A DNA stretch of 64,000 nucleotides from Mariprofundus sp. (GTDB lineage: Bacteria > Pseudomonadota > Zetaproteobacteria > Mariprofundales > Mariprofundaceae), in the NCBI GenBank assembly GCA_021772775.1, contig JAJFLH010000006.1, positions 1 to 64,000 on the forward strand, given 5' to 3'. Each line of letters begins with the position of its first letter. Position 1 is the stretch's first letter. Shown one piece after another: positions 17,170 through 27,252 of the stretch. The translations under genes were made by a program, and so were the position numbers. The notes beneath the pieces were generated by a model. The model did not search any database, had not been told where the DNA came from, and was given only the letters and a program-made list of their open reading frames with translations.

Positions 17170-18113
17170 GCTTCTTCTCCTGGCCATGCACTGTTGGTGT
17201 CGCTAATCATGCGCACTTCCGGTTCCAGTTCGATGCCGGATTGCTGTTTCACGACGCGTTGAGCCCGCTCAATCAGAGCCATGATATCGGCACTGCTGGC
17301 ATCACCTTCATTGACGATGAAGTTGGCATGTTGTTGCGAGATGCGTGCCCCACCGATGCTAAAACCTTTTAAGCCTGCCGCTTCAATCAGACGAGCGGCA
17401 TGATCGCCCTCGGGATTCTTGAATACCGAACCGCAATTGGGTTGTGTCAACGGTTGTGTGGCCGAGCGGCGGCTACGCATAGCGCGCATGCGTTCACGAA
17501 TCTCTTCAGGGTGATCTGTGCGCAATTCAAAGCTTGCAGATATCACCAGACTAGCTTTGGGCAGAGCGGTGTGACGATAGCTGATGTTCAAGTCAGCGGC
17601 ATTTATCTCTTGTATATCGCCATTGGCTAAAACCACTTCGATGTATGTTAATGTGTCGGAGACCTGCTGGGCAAAACAACCTGCATTCATGGCAACTCCA
17701 CCACCAATATCGCCAGGTACGGTGGCCATGAATTCGCAACCGGTTAAACCGTTTTCAGCGCATTGGCGAGCCAATCGAGACATGCGTGCGCCGGCTCCTG
17801 CTTTTACGCTGCAACCATTAAATTCAATGGTGTTGAGTTCGCTCAAGTCAATAACCACACCATCATAGCCGGTATCCGGAATGAGCATATTACTGCCCCT
17901 GCCCAGTGGTAGAGTTGGCACATCAGCAGGAGATAGCGTCATTGCTTCAATCAGTGCGGCACGATCATTTGGCCTGAAGAACCAGCGTGCTGCTCCACCG
18001 ACGGCAAGCGTGGTATGACGCGCCATAGGTTCATGCTCAATGAGCGTACCGAGTTGACTCATCTGTTGGCTCCAATCGAGTTCTTGTAGGGGTGTATTCA
18101 TGGCTATATTCAT
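17166..18113 (-). CDS. murB: UDP-N-acetylenolpyruvoylglucosamine reductase
   Basis: A 315-residue FAD enzyme that reduces UDP-GlcNAc-enolpyruvate to UDP-MurNAc. HTTLAVGGAARWFFRP and LGRGSNMLIPDTGYDG are FAD-binding motifs. MATVPGDIGGGVAMNAG and NCGSVFKNPEGDHAARLIE carry the catalytic Ser. The protein is type II in being compact. In E. coli murB lies elsewhere; here it sits between murC and ddl. ATGA overlaps link it to both neighbours. Confidence 0.96.
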   Translation of the reverse strand: MNIAMNTPLQELDWSQQMSQLGTLIEHEPMARHTTLAVGGAARWFFRPNDRAALIEAMTLSPADVPTLPLGRGSNMLIPDTGYDGVVIDLSELNTIEFNGCSVKAGAGARMSRLARQCAENGLTGCEFMATVPGDIGGGVAMNAGCFAQQVSDTLTYIEVVLANGDIQEINAADLNISYRHTALPKASLVISASFELRTDHPEEIRERMRAMRSRRSATQPLTQPNCGSVFKNPEGDHAARLIEAAGLKGFSIGGARISQQHANFIVNEGDASSADIMALIERAQRVVKQQSGIELEPEVRMISDTNSAWPGEEA

Positions 18114-19483
18114 GCAGCTACTCCCTCACGAATCTGATTGGCTAAAGCACCGATGGAGCCAGCCCCCATCATTAAGACAATATGGCCGGCTGCCAAAGCA
18201 GCATGGGCACAGCTTCTGGCATCATCAAGATCAGTCAGTAAGGAAACACCACGATGACCACGCGCAACCATACCATCTTGCAGACATGCACTGTTTACAC
18301 CTTCAATGGGTGATTCACTGGCGGCATAAACAGGCAGTAGAGCTACCTCATTGGCGGCATCAAAGGCTCCCATAAACTCATGCATCAGATCACGTGTACG
18401 ACTAAAACGATGGGGCTGAAAAATGGCCGTGATATGATGTTTAGGCCAGCAATCACGTGCGGCTGCTAATGTTGCGATCACCTCTTTTGGATGATGGGCA
18501 TAATCATCAACCAGGATACCTGCACCGATTTGAGCCCGTTGAAAACGCCGTTGAATGCCTTCAAATGAAGCCAGTGACTGACGAACGGTTTCAATATCAA
18601 TGCCCATGTCCAATAGAACAGCAATCGCAGCCAATGCATTTTCAGCATTGTGGCGGCCGGGCATGGGTAAGCGAAAGAGTCCAAGGCTTCCATACTCTCG
18701 GCTGGCTGCACTAAACTCCTGACCCATGGCATCGGCATGCGTATGCAGCAGGTGAATATCTGCCTGCGGACTACTGCCGTAGGTGGTGGTTGGTTTATGC
18801 AGCGACTCGCGAAGCTTGGCGACATTCGGATGTTCATGGTGCAGCACGACGCGGCCATAAAATGGAACCAGATTAACAAAGCTGCTAAAGGCCTGCATCA
18901 GTGATTCGAAATCGCCATAATGATCGAGATGTTCAGGGTCAATATTGCTGACGACTGCAATGGTAGGTGAGAGGCGCAGGAATGATCCATCACTTTCATC
19001 GGCTTCGGCGACCAACCATGGGCTGGCACCAAGACGGGCATTATTGCCACAGGCGGTCAAGCGCCCACCAATGATATAGGTGGGGTCTAATCCTGCTGCT
19101 TCCATGCCATGTGCAATTAATGATGTCATGGTGGTTTTGCCATGGCTGCCAGCAACTGCAATACCCTGCTTCATGCGCATCAGCTCAGCCAGCATATCGG
19201 CGCGAGGAATGACAGGAATACCGCACTTTTGTGCGCTGGTGATTTCAGGGTTACTTTGGTCAATGGCTGAGGAGACAACAACAACTTGTGCATCTCCAAG
19301 GTTTGCTGTCGCATGGCCAACAAACACCTCAATGCCGAGATCGCGTAGGCGCTTCACATTGGGGCTCTCAGCTGCATCACTGCCCTGCACCTTAAAACCC
19401 TGATTATGTAAAAGTTCGGCAATACCACTCATACCGATTCCGCCGATGCCGATCAAATGGATACGCTGTACACGTGCTTTCAT
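18110..19483 (-). CDS. murC: UDP-N-acetylmuramate--L-alanine ligase
   Basis: A 457-residue Mur ligase that adds L-Ala to UDP-MurNAc. IHLIGIGGIGMSGIAELL binds UDP-MurNAc, VAGSHGKTTMTSLIAH is the P-loop and VAEADESDGSFL supplies acidic residues. DDYAHHPKEVIATL is the domain-3 signature, and FQPHRFSRTRDLMHEF follows. Length fits the family. The start overlaps the murG stop by 4 bases. Confidence 0.98.
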   Translation of the reverse strand: MKARVQRIHLIGIGGIGMSGIAELLHNQGFKVQGSDAAESPNVKRLRDLGIEVFVGHATANLGDAQVVVVSSAIDQSNPEITSAQKCGIPVIPRADMLAELMRMKQGIAVAGSHGKTTMTSLIAHGMEAAGLDPTYIIGGRLTACGNNARLGASPWLVAEADESDGSFLRLSPTIAVVSNIDPEHLDHYGDFESLMQAFSSFVNLVPFYGRVVLHHEHPNVAKLRESLHKPTTTYGSSPQADIHLLHTHADAMGQEFSAASREYGSLGLFRLPMPGRHNAENALAAIAVLLDMGIDIETVRQSLASFEGIQRRFQRAQIGAGILVDDYAHHPKEVIATLAAARDCWPKHHITAIFQPHRFSRTRDLMHEFMGAFDAANEVALLPVYAASESPIEGVNSACLQDGMVARGHRGVSLLTDLDDARSCAHAALAAGHIVLMMGAGSIGALANQIREGVAA

Positions 19484-20625
19484 GCGCGCACCTCCTGATC
19501 GAGACTCTGTTCTGTTGGAGTAAACGTCAGCTCTGGCAGATATTCGGCTATGACAGACAGCTGTTTATCACGTGCATCATAAGGCGCATTGGCTTGAGCT
19601 GCCTGACTCATGCGATGCAGTAGATCCGTGTCGAATAAATGTACATCGATCTGTTGCGCCAACGCTTCAGCACACAATGCATGTTGATCCAGTACAACAG
19701 CAGCGCCTGCTTTGGCCAATGCATTGGCGTTATGGCGCTGATGATCATCGGCTGCATGTGGTAGGGGTACAAACAGGCTAGGTAGGCCACAGCATGCCGC
19801 TTCACTGACGGACATTGCGCCTGCGCGTGCTATCATCAGATCACCACTGGCATAAAAACTCGCCATATCTTCACAGAAAGGGTGAACCTCAGCTTTAATA
19901 TTTGCCTGGGCATACATTTCAGCCACTTCCTTTAAGGTCTGCTGATTTGCCCCAACAATGTGAGTGACTACAAAATCCCGGCCTTCGCGCATCAATAACT
20001 GACATGCCTGAGGCACAGTTTGATTTAATACCAACGCACCTTGCGACCCGCCCAATACCAATAAACGTACAGGGTTATGCGTTTGCCAGCGGGTAGTGGC
20101 AATCTGTTCACGCACAATATTGCCGGTCACAATGCTATGAATCCGAACGCTTAAGTGGTCGGAAGCAGCGGCAAACCCAAGCATCATGCAGCGACTAAAA
20201 CGCGCTAAAGTGCGGTTGACGAGGCCCGGCATGGCATTTTGCTCATAAAGCACAACCGGGATTCGGCTGATCAGGGCTGCTGCTACACCGGAAATACTGG
20301 CATAGCCACCTACACCGACCAGCAGATCAGGACGTTCGGTCTTCCAGCCGCGTCGAATAGTCAGTACTGCTTTTGGTAGCTCCCATAGCAATACACGCAA
20401 GCGTTGCAGGATACCTGCGCCTTTAACGCCATGCATGGCCAGTAACTGCACTTTTTCACCGCGTTCAGGCAGTAATTTGGCTTCTAAACCGCGTTCGGCA
20501 CCAATAAATGAAACGCTCAACTCAGGCCATTGCGCCCGTGCCGAATCAGCTAGCGCTAAAGCAGGCATGACATGGCCGCCGGTGCCGCCACCGGCAATGC
20601 AAAGAGTGGGAGAATGTTTACTCAA
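19480..20625 (-). CDS. murG: UDP-GlcNAc:undecaprenyl-PP-MurNAc-pentapeptide GlcNAc transferase
   Basis: A 381-residue GT28 glycosyltransferase that converts lipid I to lipid II on the inner face of the membrane. The N-terminal glycine loop is IAGGGTGGHVMPALALAD. VGVGGYASISGVAAALI and VLYEQNAMPGLVNR follow, then VLGGSQGALVLNQTVP. The donor site RAGAMSVSEAACCGLPSLFVPLPHAADDHQRHNA is present in full. The C-terminus is about 20 residues longer than the E. coli protein. It overlaps ftsW and murC by 4 bases each. Confidence 0.97.
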   Translation of the reverse strand: MSKHSPTLCIAGGGTGGHVMPALALADSARAQWPELSVSFIGAERGLEAKLLPERGEKVQLLAMHGVKGAGILQRLRVLLWELPKAVLTIRRGWKTERPDLLVGVGGYASISGVAAALISRIPVVLYEQNAMPGLVNRTLARFSRCMMLGFAAASDHLSVRIHSIVTGNIVREQIATTRWQTHNPVRLLVLGGSQGALVLNQTVPQACQLLMREGRDFVVTHIVGANQQTLKEVAEMYAQANIKAEVHPFCEDMASFYASGDLMIARAGAMSVSEAACCGLPSLFVPLPHAADDHQRHNANALAKAGAAVVLDQHALCAEALAQQIDVHLFDTDLLHRMSQAAQANAPYDARDKQLSVIAEYLPELTFTPTEQSLDQEVRA

Positions 20626-21872
20626 AACAGATGCTCCATACCTTTATCCATCGCCTGTACAGGTGCTTTTGGAGTTGGTGATTTTGCTGTTGCCGTTTTT
20701 CTGTTCGTGTTGTTACTGCTACGCTTGCGAGGAGAAGCAGTGCTTTTTTCATGACGTTTATTGCCGGGCAGATGACGTTGTACGGATAACACCAGCCCCA
20801 ATAAAATACATTCACCAAACAGAGCACTTCCACCATAAGAGACAAATGGCATTGGCATGCCTTTGGTGGGGAGCATACCCATCGCGGCGCCCAGATTAAT
20901 CATCAGAGCAGTAGCGAGCATTACCACGCAGCCGATGATGAGCAGGCGAGAAAACATATCTTCAGTACGTATCGCTATCCAAAGTGCGCGTCCAAGCAAC
21001 AGAGAAAAAACAATCAGCACAGCCAAGATACCGGCCAAGCCCAGCTCTTCACCAATGCTGGCGGAAATAAAATCATTAAATGCTTCGGGTAGATAAAAGA
21101 GCTTCTGTACCCCTTGGCCAACGCCTGTACCAAACAGGCCACCGCTGCCAAAAGCAATCATCGATTGAATCAATTGATAGCCACTGCCATACGGATCATT
21201 CCATGGTTCGAGAAAACTGGTCAATCGTTGCATGCGATAGGGTGCGGCAATCATTGCAGCGCCAGCTACAGGCACAAAAGTCAGTGTTAAAAGTGCCATA
21301 TGACGAATGGGTACACCGCCAACAAACCACATGGCAAAGCAGACGGCTGATAATAATACTGCACTACCGAAGTCCGGCTGCAGTAACAGCAGTGCCAGAG
21401 AGACTCCCAATACCACTAACATGGGGGCAAGGCCAGAGGAGAACTGTTTCATACGGTCAGGGTAGGAGCTCATATAATAGGCCATGTATACAATCACTGT
21501 CGGTTTCAGCAACTCAACCGGTTGCAGGGTTAAGCCGAAGAGTGAAAACCAGCGTTGTGCACCATTAATTTCACGACCTATGCCGGGGATTAATACTGCA
21601 ACCATCATTGCAATACCAACGCCTAATATTGGCAATGCAATCGCCCGCCACCAGGTAACATCGATACGCGATAATCCCCACATGATCGCCAGACCGATGG
21701 GGATATAGATTAACCAGTGACGGATGATGCGCAACGGATCACCATAACGTACCTCTGCTACGCTGATGCTGGTGCTATAGACCATTAAAATACTAAAGCT
21801 CAACAGTGCGATAACGCAACCGGTTAGGATTGGATCCAGAGGAGATAAGGTTTTTTTCGTTACCTTACTCAT
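20622..21872 (-). CDS. ftsW: SEDS-family septal glycosyltransferase FtsW
   Basis: A 416-residue polytopic SEDS protein that polymerises lipid II with FtsI at the septum. About ten membrane segments are visible. LTLQPVELLKPTVIVYMAYY and LLLQPDFGSAVLLSAVCF carry the conserved Pro/Asp. Near the end are GMLPTKGMPMPFVSYGGSAL and a basic cytoplasmic tail (KRHEKSTASPRKRSSNNTNR) of about 50 residues, longer than common. The SEDS active Asp lies in LLQPDFG. The gene is coupled to murD and murG by 4-base overlaps. Confidence 0.96.
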   Translation of the reverse strand: MSKVTKKTLSPLDPILTGCVIALLSFSILMVYSTSISVAEVRYGDPLRIIRHWLIYIPIGLAIMWGLSRIDVTWWRAIALPILGVGIAMMVAVLIPGIGREINGAQRWFSLFGLTLQPVELLKPTVIVYMAYYMSSYPDRMKQFSSGLAPMLVVLGVSLALLLLQPDFGSAVLLSAVCFAMWFVGGVPIRHMALLTLTFVPVAGAAMIAAPYRMQRLTSFLEPWNDPYGSGYQLIQSMIAFGSGGLFGTGVGQGVQKLFYLPEAFNDFISASIGEELGLAGILAVLIVFSLLLGRALWIAIRTEDMFSRLLIIGCVVMLATALMINLGAAMGMLPTKGMPMPFVSYGGSALFGECILLGLVLSVQRHLPGNKRHEKSTASPRKRSSNNTNRKTATAKSPTPKAPVQAMDKGMEHLF

Positions 21873-23275
21873 GTTGTTTGTCCATCTTCAAGAGCGCTAA
21901 CTGCAGTCGCGAAATCATTGCCGCGTTCCATATAGTTTTTATACTGATCCTGACTAGCCGCTGCCGGTGATAGCAGTACGGGTAGAGAGGCTTGTACCTG
22001 TGCAGCTTGTTTTACAGCTTGTTGAATGGTTTTAACAAAGTTACATGAAACACCAGCCAGTTCAGCCAATTCAGTGAATGGTTTGGCATCGGTACCAACA
22101 ATGAATATGTGTTCAACATGATGAGCTACGGTGGCCGCTAATGTTGAAACATCGAGTCCTTTTCTCAGGCCACCGCAAATCCAAATGACTTGATGAAAAG
22201 AGCTTAAAGCAGCTTTAGCGGCGTCAGGGTTTGTGGCTTTGGAGTCATTATACCATTCGCGCCCTGCAAAAATACCAAGTGATTGCAGACGATGTGGTAG
22301 GCCTCGGAATGAAGTCAGTGATTGACGGATCACACTGGGGGTGAGGCCATAATCAGCGGCAGCTTGTGCTGCTACGGCAAGGTTCAAATGTTGATGTATG
22401 CCCAAGGTAAGCAGATCATCGGAAGGGATTTTATGGGCTTGATCATAATGGTGCCAAAACAGATGCCATGAACCATCTTCATTCAACTCCACACCTGAAT
22501 CCAATATTGTAGATGAACCAATGCCAAAGCGGCGTACAAACACGCTGCGTTGGCGTAATGTTTCGGCTAATTCATCCCAATGACTTTCAGCCGGTAACAT
22601 TGTTTTGTCACCTTCCCCCTGGCAGGCAAACAGGCGTAGTTTAGCTTCTTTATAGGCCTGCATATCGGTATGCATGTCAGCATGATCCGGCTGCAGGTTT
22701 AGTAGAGCCGCCCAGTTCGGGTGAATTGGATTGGCACGCTCAATTTGAAAGCTGGAGAGTTCCAGCACAACGCGTGGCGGTTCTGCTTCATCAATCAAAT
22801 CAAGCATTGGCGTGCCAATATTACCACCGGCTTCAATGCCGCCAGACAATACATCAAGCATTGTTTTGATGAGCGTAACAGTAGTGGTTTTGCCATTGGT
22901 GCCGGTAATTGCAATCAAGTCACCATGGTAGTGTTGGGCAAACAGTTCCAGATCGCCATACATTGGCACATTGGCAAGACGCAGCTCTTCGAGGGCCGGG
23001 TGATGCCAGTTGACGCCGGGGCTGACAATAATACGAGAAAAGTATTTTAAAATATTGGCATTGAGTTGGCCAATATGAAGCTCGATCCTCAGATCAGCAG
23101 GGATATTTTCTGATGCACTGTTTGATTCATCAAATGCAGCACAATCAATACCTTTCTCAAGCAGAAAACGGGCCACAGCATGGCCAGTCTTACCCATGCC
23201 GATGATTGCTGTAGTGGCAGCAGTATCCAGCCTTTGAGTCGCAGGGGAGGTTGATTGTTTCAATATTTTATTCAT
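21869..23275 (-). CDS. murD: UDP-N-acetylmuramoylalanine--D-glutamate ligase
   Basis: A 468-residue Mur ligase that adds D-Glu to UDP-MurNAc-L-Ala. [19 protein letters not shown] is the N-terminal UDP-binding part and [18 protein letters not shown] the P-loop. [11 protein letters not shown] is the MurD-type substrate motif. [20 protein letters not shown] follows in domain 3, with [14 protein letters not shown]. It overlaps mraY by 4 bases at its start and ftsW by 4 bases at its end. Confidence 0.97.
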   Translation of the reverse strand: MNKILKQSTSPATQRLDTAATTAIIGMGKTGHAVARFLLEKGIDCAAFDESNSASENIPADLRIELHIGQLNANILKYFSRIIVSPGVNWHHPALEELRLANVPMYGDLELFAQHYHGDLIAITGTNGKTTTVTLIKTMLDVLSGGIEAGGNIGTPMLDLIDEAEPPRVVLELSSFQIERANPIHPNWAALLNLQPDHADMHTDMQAYKEAKLRLFACQGEGDKTMLPAESHWDELAETLRQRSVFVRRFGIGSSTILDSGVELNEDGSWHLFWHHYDQAHKIPSDDLLTLGIHQHLNLAVAAQAAADYGLTPSVIRQSLTSFRGLPHRLQSLGIFAGREWYNDSKATNPDAAKAALSSFHQVIWICGGLRKGLDVSTLAATVAHHVEHIFIVGTDAKPFTELAELAGVSCNFVKTIQQAVKQAAQVQASLPVLLSPAAASQDQYKNYMERGNDFATAVSALEDGQTT

Positions 23276-24348
23276 CTTATTTTCAAAGTGGAGAGGGCCA
23301 CCAACGCTAAGATCATGGAGATAATCCAGAAACGAACAATCACTTTAGGCTCAGGCCAGCCCTTTAACTCATAATGATGATGGATAGGTGCCATGCGGAA
23401 TACGCGTTTGCCGGTCAATTTGAAACTGGCCACCTGAACCATGACTGATACGGCTTCGAGCACAAACAGACCACCGGCGATAGCGAATAAGAACTGTTGA
23501 TGTACGGCGCAGGCAACAAACCCCAGTGCGCCACCGAGTGCCAATGCTCCGACATCACCCATAAATACCTGAGCGGGATAGGTGTTGAACCATAGAAAAC
23601 CAAGGCAGCTTCCCACAAGAGCACCACAAAATACAGCCAGTTCCCCGGAGCCGGGTACAAATGGAATCATCAGATAAGCCGCAAACTTTGCGTGGCCAGC
23701 CAGATAGACAACCACAGCTAAGGCGCTGGCCACCATGAAGGTGGGGGCAACAGCGAGCCCATCGAGTCCATCGGTCAGATTGACGGCATTCGATGCCCCT
23801 ACCAATACAAACAACACGAATAGCGGATAGAACCAGCCCATATCCCACTGCATATTGAAGAAAGGTACGTCGACTACGGGATCAGTCATGACCATTAAGC
23901 CTGCAGCGGCAATGCCACCAAACAAACATTGCAGCAATAGCTTCCAGCGTCCGGCCAATCCTTTGGGATCGTGACGGATGATCTTCAGATAATCATCCCA
24001 CCATCCGATCAAACCAAAACCGAGGGTCACCAACAGCGCCAACCAGATAAAGCCATTGGTTAAATCGGTCCATAAAAGCGTCGTAATGGTTAGGGAGAAC
24101 AGGATCAACAGTCCGCCCATCGTTGGGGTGCCCTGTTTGATCAAATGTGTTTGTGGCCCATCATGGCGAATCGGTTGGCCTTTACCCTGATGTACTTTTA
24201 ACCAGCGAATAAAAAATGGGCCCAAGACCCAGCATAGCACCAGTGAGGTAACCAGAGCATAGACGGTGCGGAATGTGATGTACTGGAACAGATTAAAAAA
24301 TGAATATTGCTCGGCCAGTGGATAGAGAAGGTTATAGAGCATGAGCAA
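23272..24348 (-). CDS. mraY: Phospho-MurNAc-pentapeptide transferase
   Basis: A 358-residue polytopic enzyme that makes lipid I from UDP-MurNAc-pentapeptide and undecaprenyl phosphate. [11 protein letters not shown], then GWWDDYLKI with the Asp pair, [17 protein letters not shown], and [17 protein letters not shown] are family motifs. The C-terminal [21 protein letters not shown] is the His-rich loop of MraY. I chose the ATG at 24348, with GGAGG 6 bases upstream; it overlaps the murF end by 17 bases. Length equals the E. coli protein. Confidence 0.98.
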   Translation of the reverse strand: MLMLYNLLYPLAEQYSFFNLFQYITFRTVYALVTSLVLCWVLGPFFIRWLKVHQGKGQPIRHDGPQTHLIKQGTPTMGGLLILFSLTITTLLWTDLTNGFIWLALLVTLGFGLIGWWDDYLKIIRHDPKGLAGRWKLLLQCLFGGIAAAGLMVMTDPVVDVPFFNMQWDMGWFYPLFVLFVLVGASNAVNLTDGLDGLAVAPTFMVASALAVVVYLAGHAKFAAYLMIPFVPGSGELAVFCGALVGSCLGFLWFNTYPAQVFMGDVGALALGGALGFVACAVHQQFLFAIAGGLFVLEAVSVMVQVASFKLTGKRVFRMAPIHHHYELKGWPEPKVIVRFWIISMILALVALSTLKIR

Positions 24349-25708
24349 CCTCCGGCGAGGATAAAAGCTGCACTATTTTTTCCAGCGCCATGGAGCGTGA
24401 TGCCTTAATCAGCACGGTATCATTTGATGTGAATGACTCTTGCGCCAGTGCTGCTACGGCATCATCGGTGTTGGCAAACCAGTTGGCTTGTTTATGTCTT
24501 GCTGCCAATACTTGCATGTGGGAGCCGATGAGATAAACCCGATCGACTCCACTGATATTCAGCTCTGCATGTGCGGAGGCCGATGCCGCACCTAATTCAG
24601 CCATATCCCCCAGTATCGCCACTTTTGTACCATCCAAAGCGCACAGCGTATCAATGGCGGCCTGCATGGAGACCGGGTTGGCATTGTAGCAGTCATCAAG
24701 AACAACTGAGTCATTTTTGCCAACGCATGAACGCAACCGTCCTGCAGGCGGCTGCCAGTCTGCGATGGCAGTCGCAACATCGTTCAGGGATACTTTGCCG
24801 TTATCAACAGCATTGAGGTGGCGAAGCATGATAGAAGCTGCAAAGGCGAGATTAGAGCCCCAATGTGCGGCCGGTAAGTCCAATATAATAGAAGCTTGTT
24901 GGGTGCAATCATGCTGTTGGTATGAGAGTAGTAGTTCGCACCCGTTCAGCTGCCAAGTGACGTTGTCAGCAGGCGCTTGATCGACAGCCATGCTTTGAGT
25001 GGGGATGCTAATATGATGTGCTTCAAGTAGATCGGCAACGCCTGCACCGAGTCCGCACCAGTCAGCTCCTTCGAGTAACAATGATTTCTCTCTGACGACT
25101 CCGGCAAGTCCACCGAGGCCATCGGAATGCGCCGCTGAGATGCCGCTTAATATTGCGATGTCGGGCTGCACAATTGCAGCTAGGCGTGACATTTCACCTG
25201 TTTCACTAATGCCGCATTCAATAATGGCAATTTCAGTATCGTTTGGTACAGCCAACAGAGTTTGTGGTACACCGATTAAATTATTGAGATTGGCGTGTGT
25301 GGCCGCGACCTTGAGGCCCAAGGCGATAAATCCAGTTTCAAGAATGGAGCGTAAACTGGTTTTACCGTAGGAGCCGCTAATGGCGATGACGGTGGTGTTG
25401 GTTAAGCGCTGTCTCCATGCATGGGCAATGTCGCCGAAGGCTTGCAGTGTGTCGCTGACTTCAAGAACAGTGTTGTCTAAGTCTATCCATGATTTCACGC
25501 CGGTGTGATCGCCAATCAAGGCGATGGCACGATCTGCTACCGATGCTGCAAACGTATGGCCATCAAAATTTGGCCCACGTAGAGCAAGAAAAGTATCACC
25601 GCTTTGAAAAGCACGCGTGTCCGTCACAACCTTGTTCAGGTTGTCCGGTTGTTGGCCATGCCAGCAACCACCGGTAGCACGTTGCATATCTGCAGCGCTT
25701 AAATTCAT
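24332..25708 (-). CDS. murF: UDP-MurNAc-tripeptide--D-alanyl-D-alanine ligase
   Basis: A 458-residue Mur ligase that adds the D-Ala-D-Ala made by Ddl. [15 protein letters not shown] is the P-loop; note SYGK in place of the more usual [28 protein letters not shown], then [16 protein letters not shown] and ILGDMAELG are MurF signatures. Its ATG overlaps the murE stop by 4 bases. Confidence 0.97.
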   Translation of the reverse strand: MNLSAADMQRATGGCWHGQQPDNLNKVVTDTRAFQSGDTFLALRGPNFDGHTFAASVADRAIALIGDHTGVKSWIDLDNTVLEVSDTLQAFGDIAHAWRQRLTNTTVIAISGSYGKTSLRSILETGFIALGLKVAATHANLNNLIGVPQTLLAVPNDTEIAIIECGISETGEMSRLAAIVQPDIAILSGISAAHSDGLGGLAGVVREKSLLLEGADWCGLGAGVADLLEAHHISIPTQSMAVDQAPADNVTWQLNGCELLLSYQQHDCTQQASIILDLPAAHWGSNLAFAASIMLRHLNAVDNGKVSLNDVATAIADWQPPAGRLRSCVGKNDSVVLDDCYNANPVSMQAAIDTLCALDGTKVAILGDMAELGAASASAHAELNISGVDRVYLIGSHMQVLAARHKQANWFANTDDAVAALAQESFTSNDTVLIKASRSMALEKIVQLLSSPEVAHAL

Positions 25709-27252
25709 GCAGCCAGTCCAGACTGTTTACGGTGCAGATATTTTTCAGCCATGCTTGCATCGCCCCATGGCAGGCGCTGACCAGCTACATCCATGTAGGC
25801 TTCATGTCCCTTGCCTGCAATGACCAGTATGTCACCGTCCTGTAGCGCATCAACAGCTTCAGCAATAGCCAGTTCACGGTCCAGTTGCAGATGTACAGTT
25901 GCTTTATAAGGTTGGTCGGTGCCGGTTTGGCGCATGCCAGCTTCAATTTCTGAAGCGATGACCGCAGGCACTTCGCCACGTGGGTTGTCCGATGTAAGCC
26001 ATACTATGTCGGCTAAATTAACGGCGATTTCACCCATTTTAGGGCGTTTTTCGCGATCACGTTCACCACCACATCCAAACAATACAATCAGTCGTTCACG
26101 TGTGAGTTTACGGGTTGCTTTAAGGCAGCTCTCCAGGGCTTCAGGTGTATGGGCATAATCGACATAGACTTGTCCTAAGCCTGCATCCAGCTCCTGCATT
26201 CTACCCGGTGGTGCCGTGATATTACGCAGCAAGTCGGGCAGCTCTGCCAAAGGAATGGCCATGGAGACCATAAGTGTTAATGCCACACAAGCAACATTTT
26301 CAGCATGAAAGTCACCGAGCGGAATATCTTCGATGACAACTTCGGCATCACGAGTCTTTAATCGTAACAGCCCCGGTAGCTCCTGTTCCCAAGCCAGATC
26401 AACATCATCACGAAACAGACCATGACCATACCAGCAGGCTTGCTCTGGAGCATATTCCCGAATATCTGCATGATCTGCATTGGCGATTACATTGCCGCCA
26501 TGCGATGCTGTTTGTTGAATGAATTTGGCCTTGGCTCCCAAATAACCAGCATATCCACCGTGATCCTGCAGATGATCGTGCCCCATATTGGTCCAGATAG
26601 CAGTGTTGAAATCGAGGCCCGCAATGCGCTCTTGAGCGATACCATGTGACGATATTTCACATGCTACGGAGTGCACATTAGCCAGGCAGGCAGAAGCAAG
26701 CATGGCGTGGAGGGTTAGCATTGATGGCGTAGTGTTGCCGATGTCGCGAATGTCATTGGGATCACGCATCCAGCCTAGTGTGCCGCAGCTCCAAACAGGC
26801 TTATCTTGATGGCGGGCCAGGGCTTCACGTAGCATCCAAGCCACGCTGGTTTTTCCATCGGTGCCGGTAATGCCATAATAATGGCTGCCTGCACCTTCAG
26901 TTTTGAACATGCGACGTAGCAACTGACCTGCTTGCAGCATGTTTTCCAACCGTAAAACAGGCAGCTCCGTCTCCACCTCTACACCGACGCTGATGATTGC
27001 GGTGGCACCTTTCTGTTGTGCCGATGCGGCATACGCATTGGCCTGATCCTGACTGCGCGGTAAGCACATCAGGGCATAACCCGGCCTGGCAAAGCGTGAA
27101 TCATCACAAATGCCCATGATGATGACATCATCATCAGATGATGAGCCAAAGTCGATCTGGCCAAGCTTTTGGCTGATCTCGCGCAGGGAGAATCCGTGCT
27201 CAAGTTCAGTGGCGCGTGTTTGCGCTGACTGTTTTGTATCTGCTTCACTCAT
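25705..27252 (-). CDS. murE: UDP-MurNAc-dipeptide--meso-diaminopimelate ligase
   Basis: A 515-residue Mur ligase. ITGTDGKTSVAWMLREAL is the P-loop. YVDYAHTPEALESCLKA and LFGCGGERDREKRPKMGEIA are domain-3 motifs. The residue-recognition motif reads TSDNPRGEVP; DNPR is the signature of meso-diaminopimelate addition, so the wall is of the meso-DAP type. The start codon overlaps the ftsI stop region by 8 bases. It runs a little longer than the E. coli enzyme at the N-terminus. Confidence 0.97.
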   Translation of the reverse strand: MSEADTKQSAQTRATELEHGFSLREISQKLGQIDFGSSSDDDVIIMGICDDSRFARPGYALMCLPRSQDQANAYAASAQQKGATAIISVGVEVETELPVLRLENMLQAGQLLRRMFKTEGAGSHYYGITGTDGKTSVAWMLREALARHQDKPVWSCGTLGWMRDPNDIRDIGNTTPSMLTLHAMLASACLANVHSVACEISSHGIAQERIAGLDFNTAIWTNMGHDHLQDHGGYAGYLGAKAKFIQQTASHGGNVIANADHADIREYAPEQACWYGHGLFRDDVDLAWEQELPGLLRLKTRDAEVVIEDIPLGDFHAENVACVALTLMVSMAIPLAELPDLLRNITAPPGRMQELDAGLGQVYVDYAHTPEALESCLKATRKLTRERLIVLFGCGGERDREKRPKMGEIAVNLADIVWLTSDNPRGEVPAVIASEIEAGMRQTGTDQPYKATVHLQLDRELAIAEAVDALQDGDILVIAGKGHEAYMDVAGQRLPWGDASMAEKYLHRKQSGLAA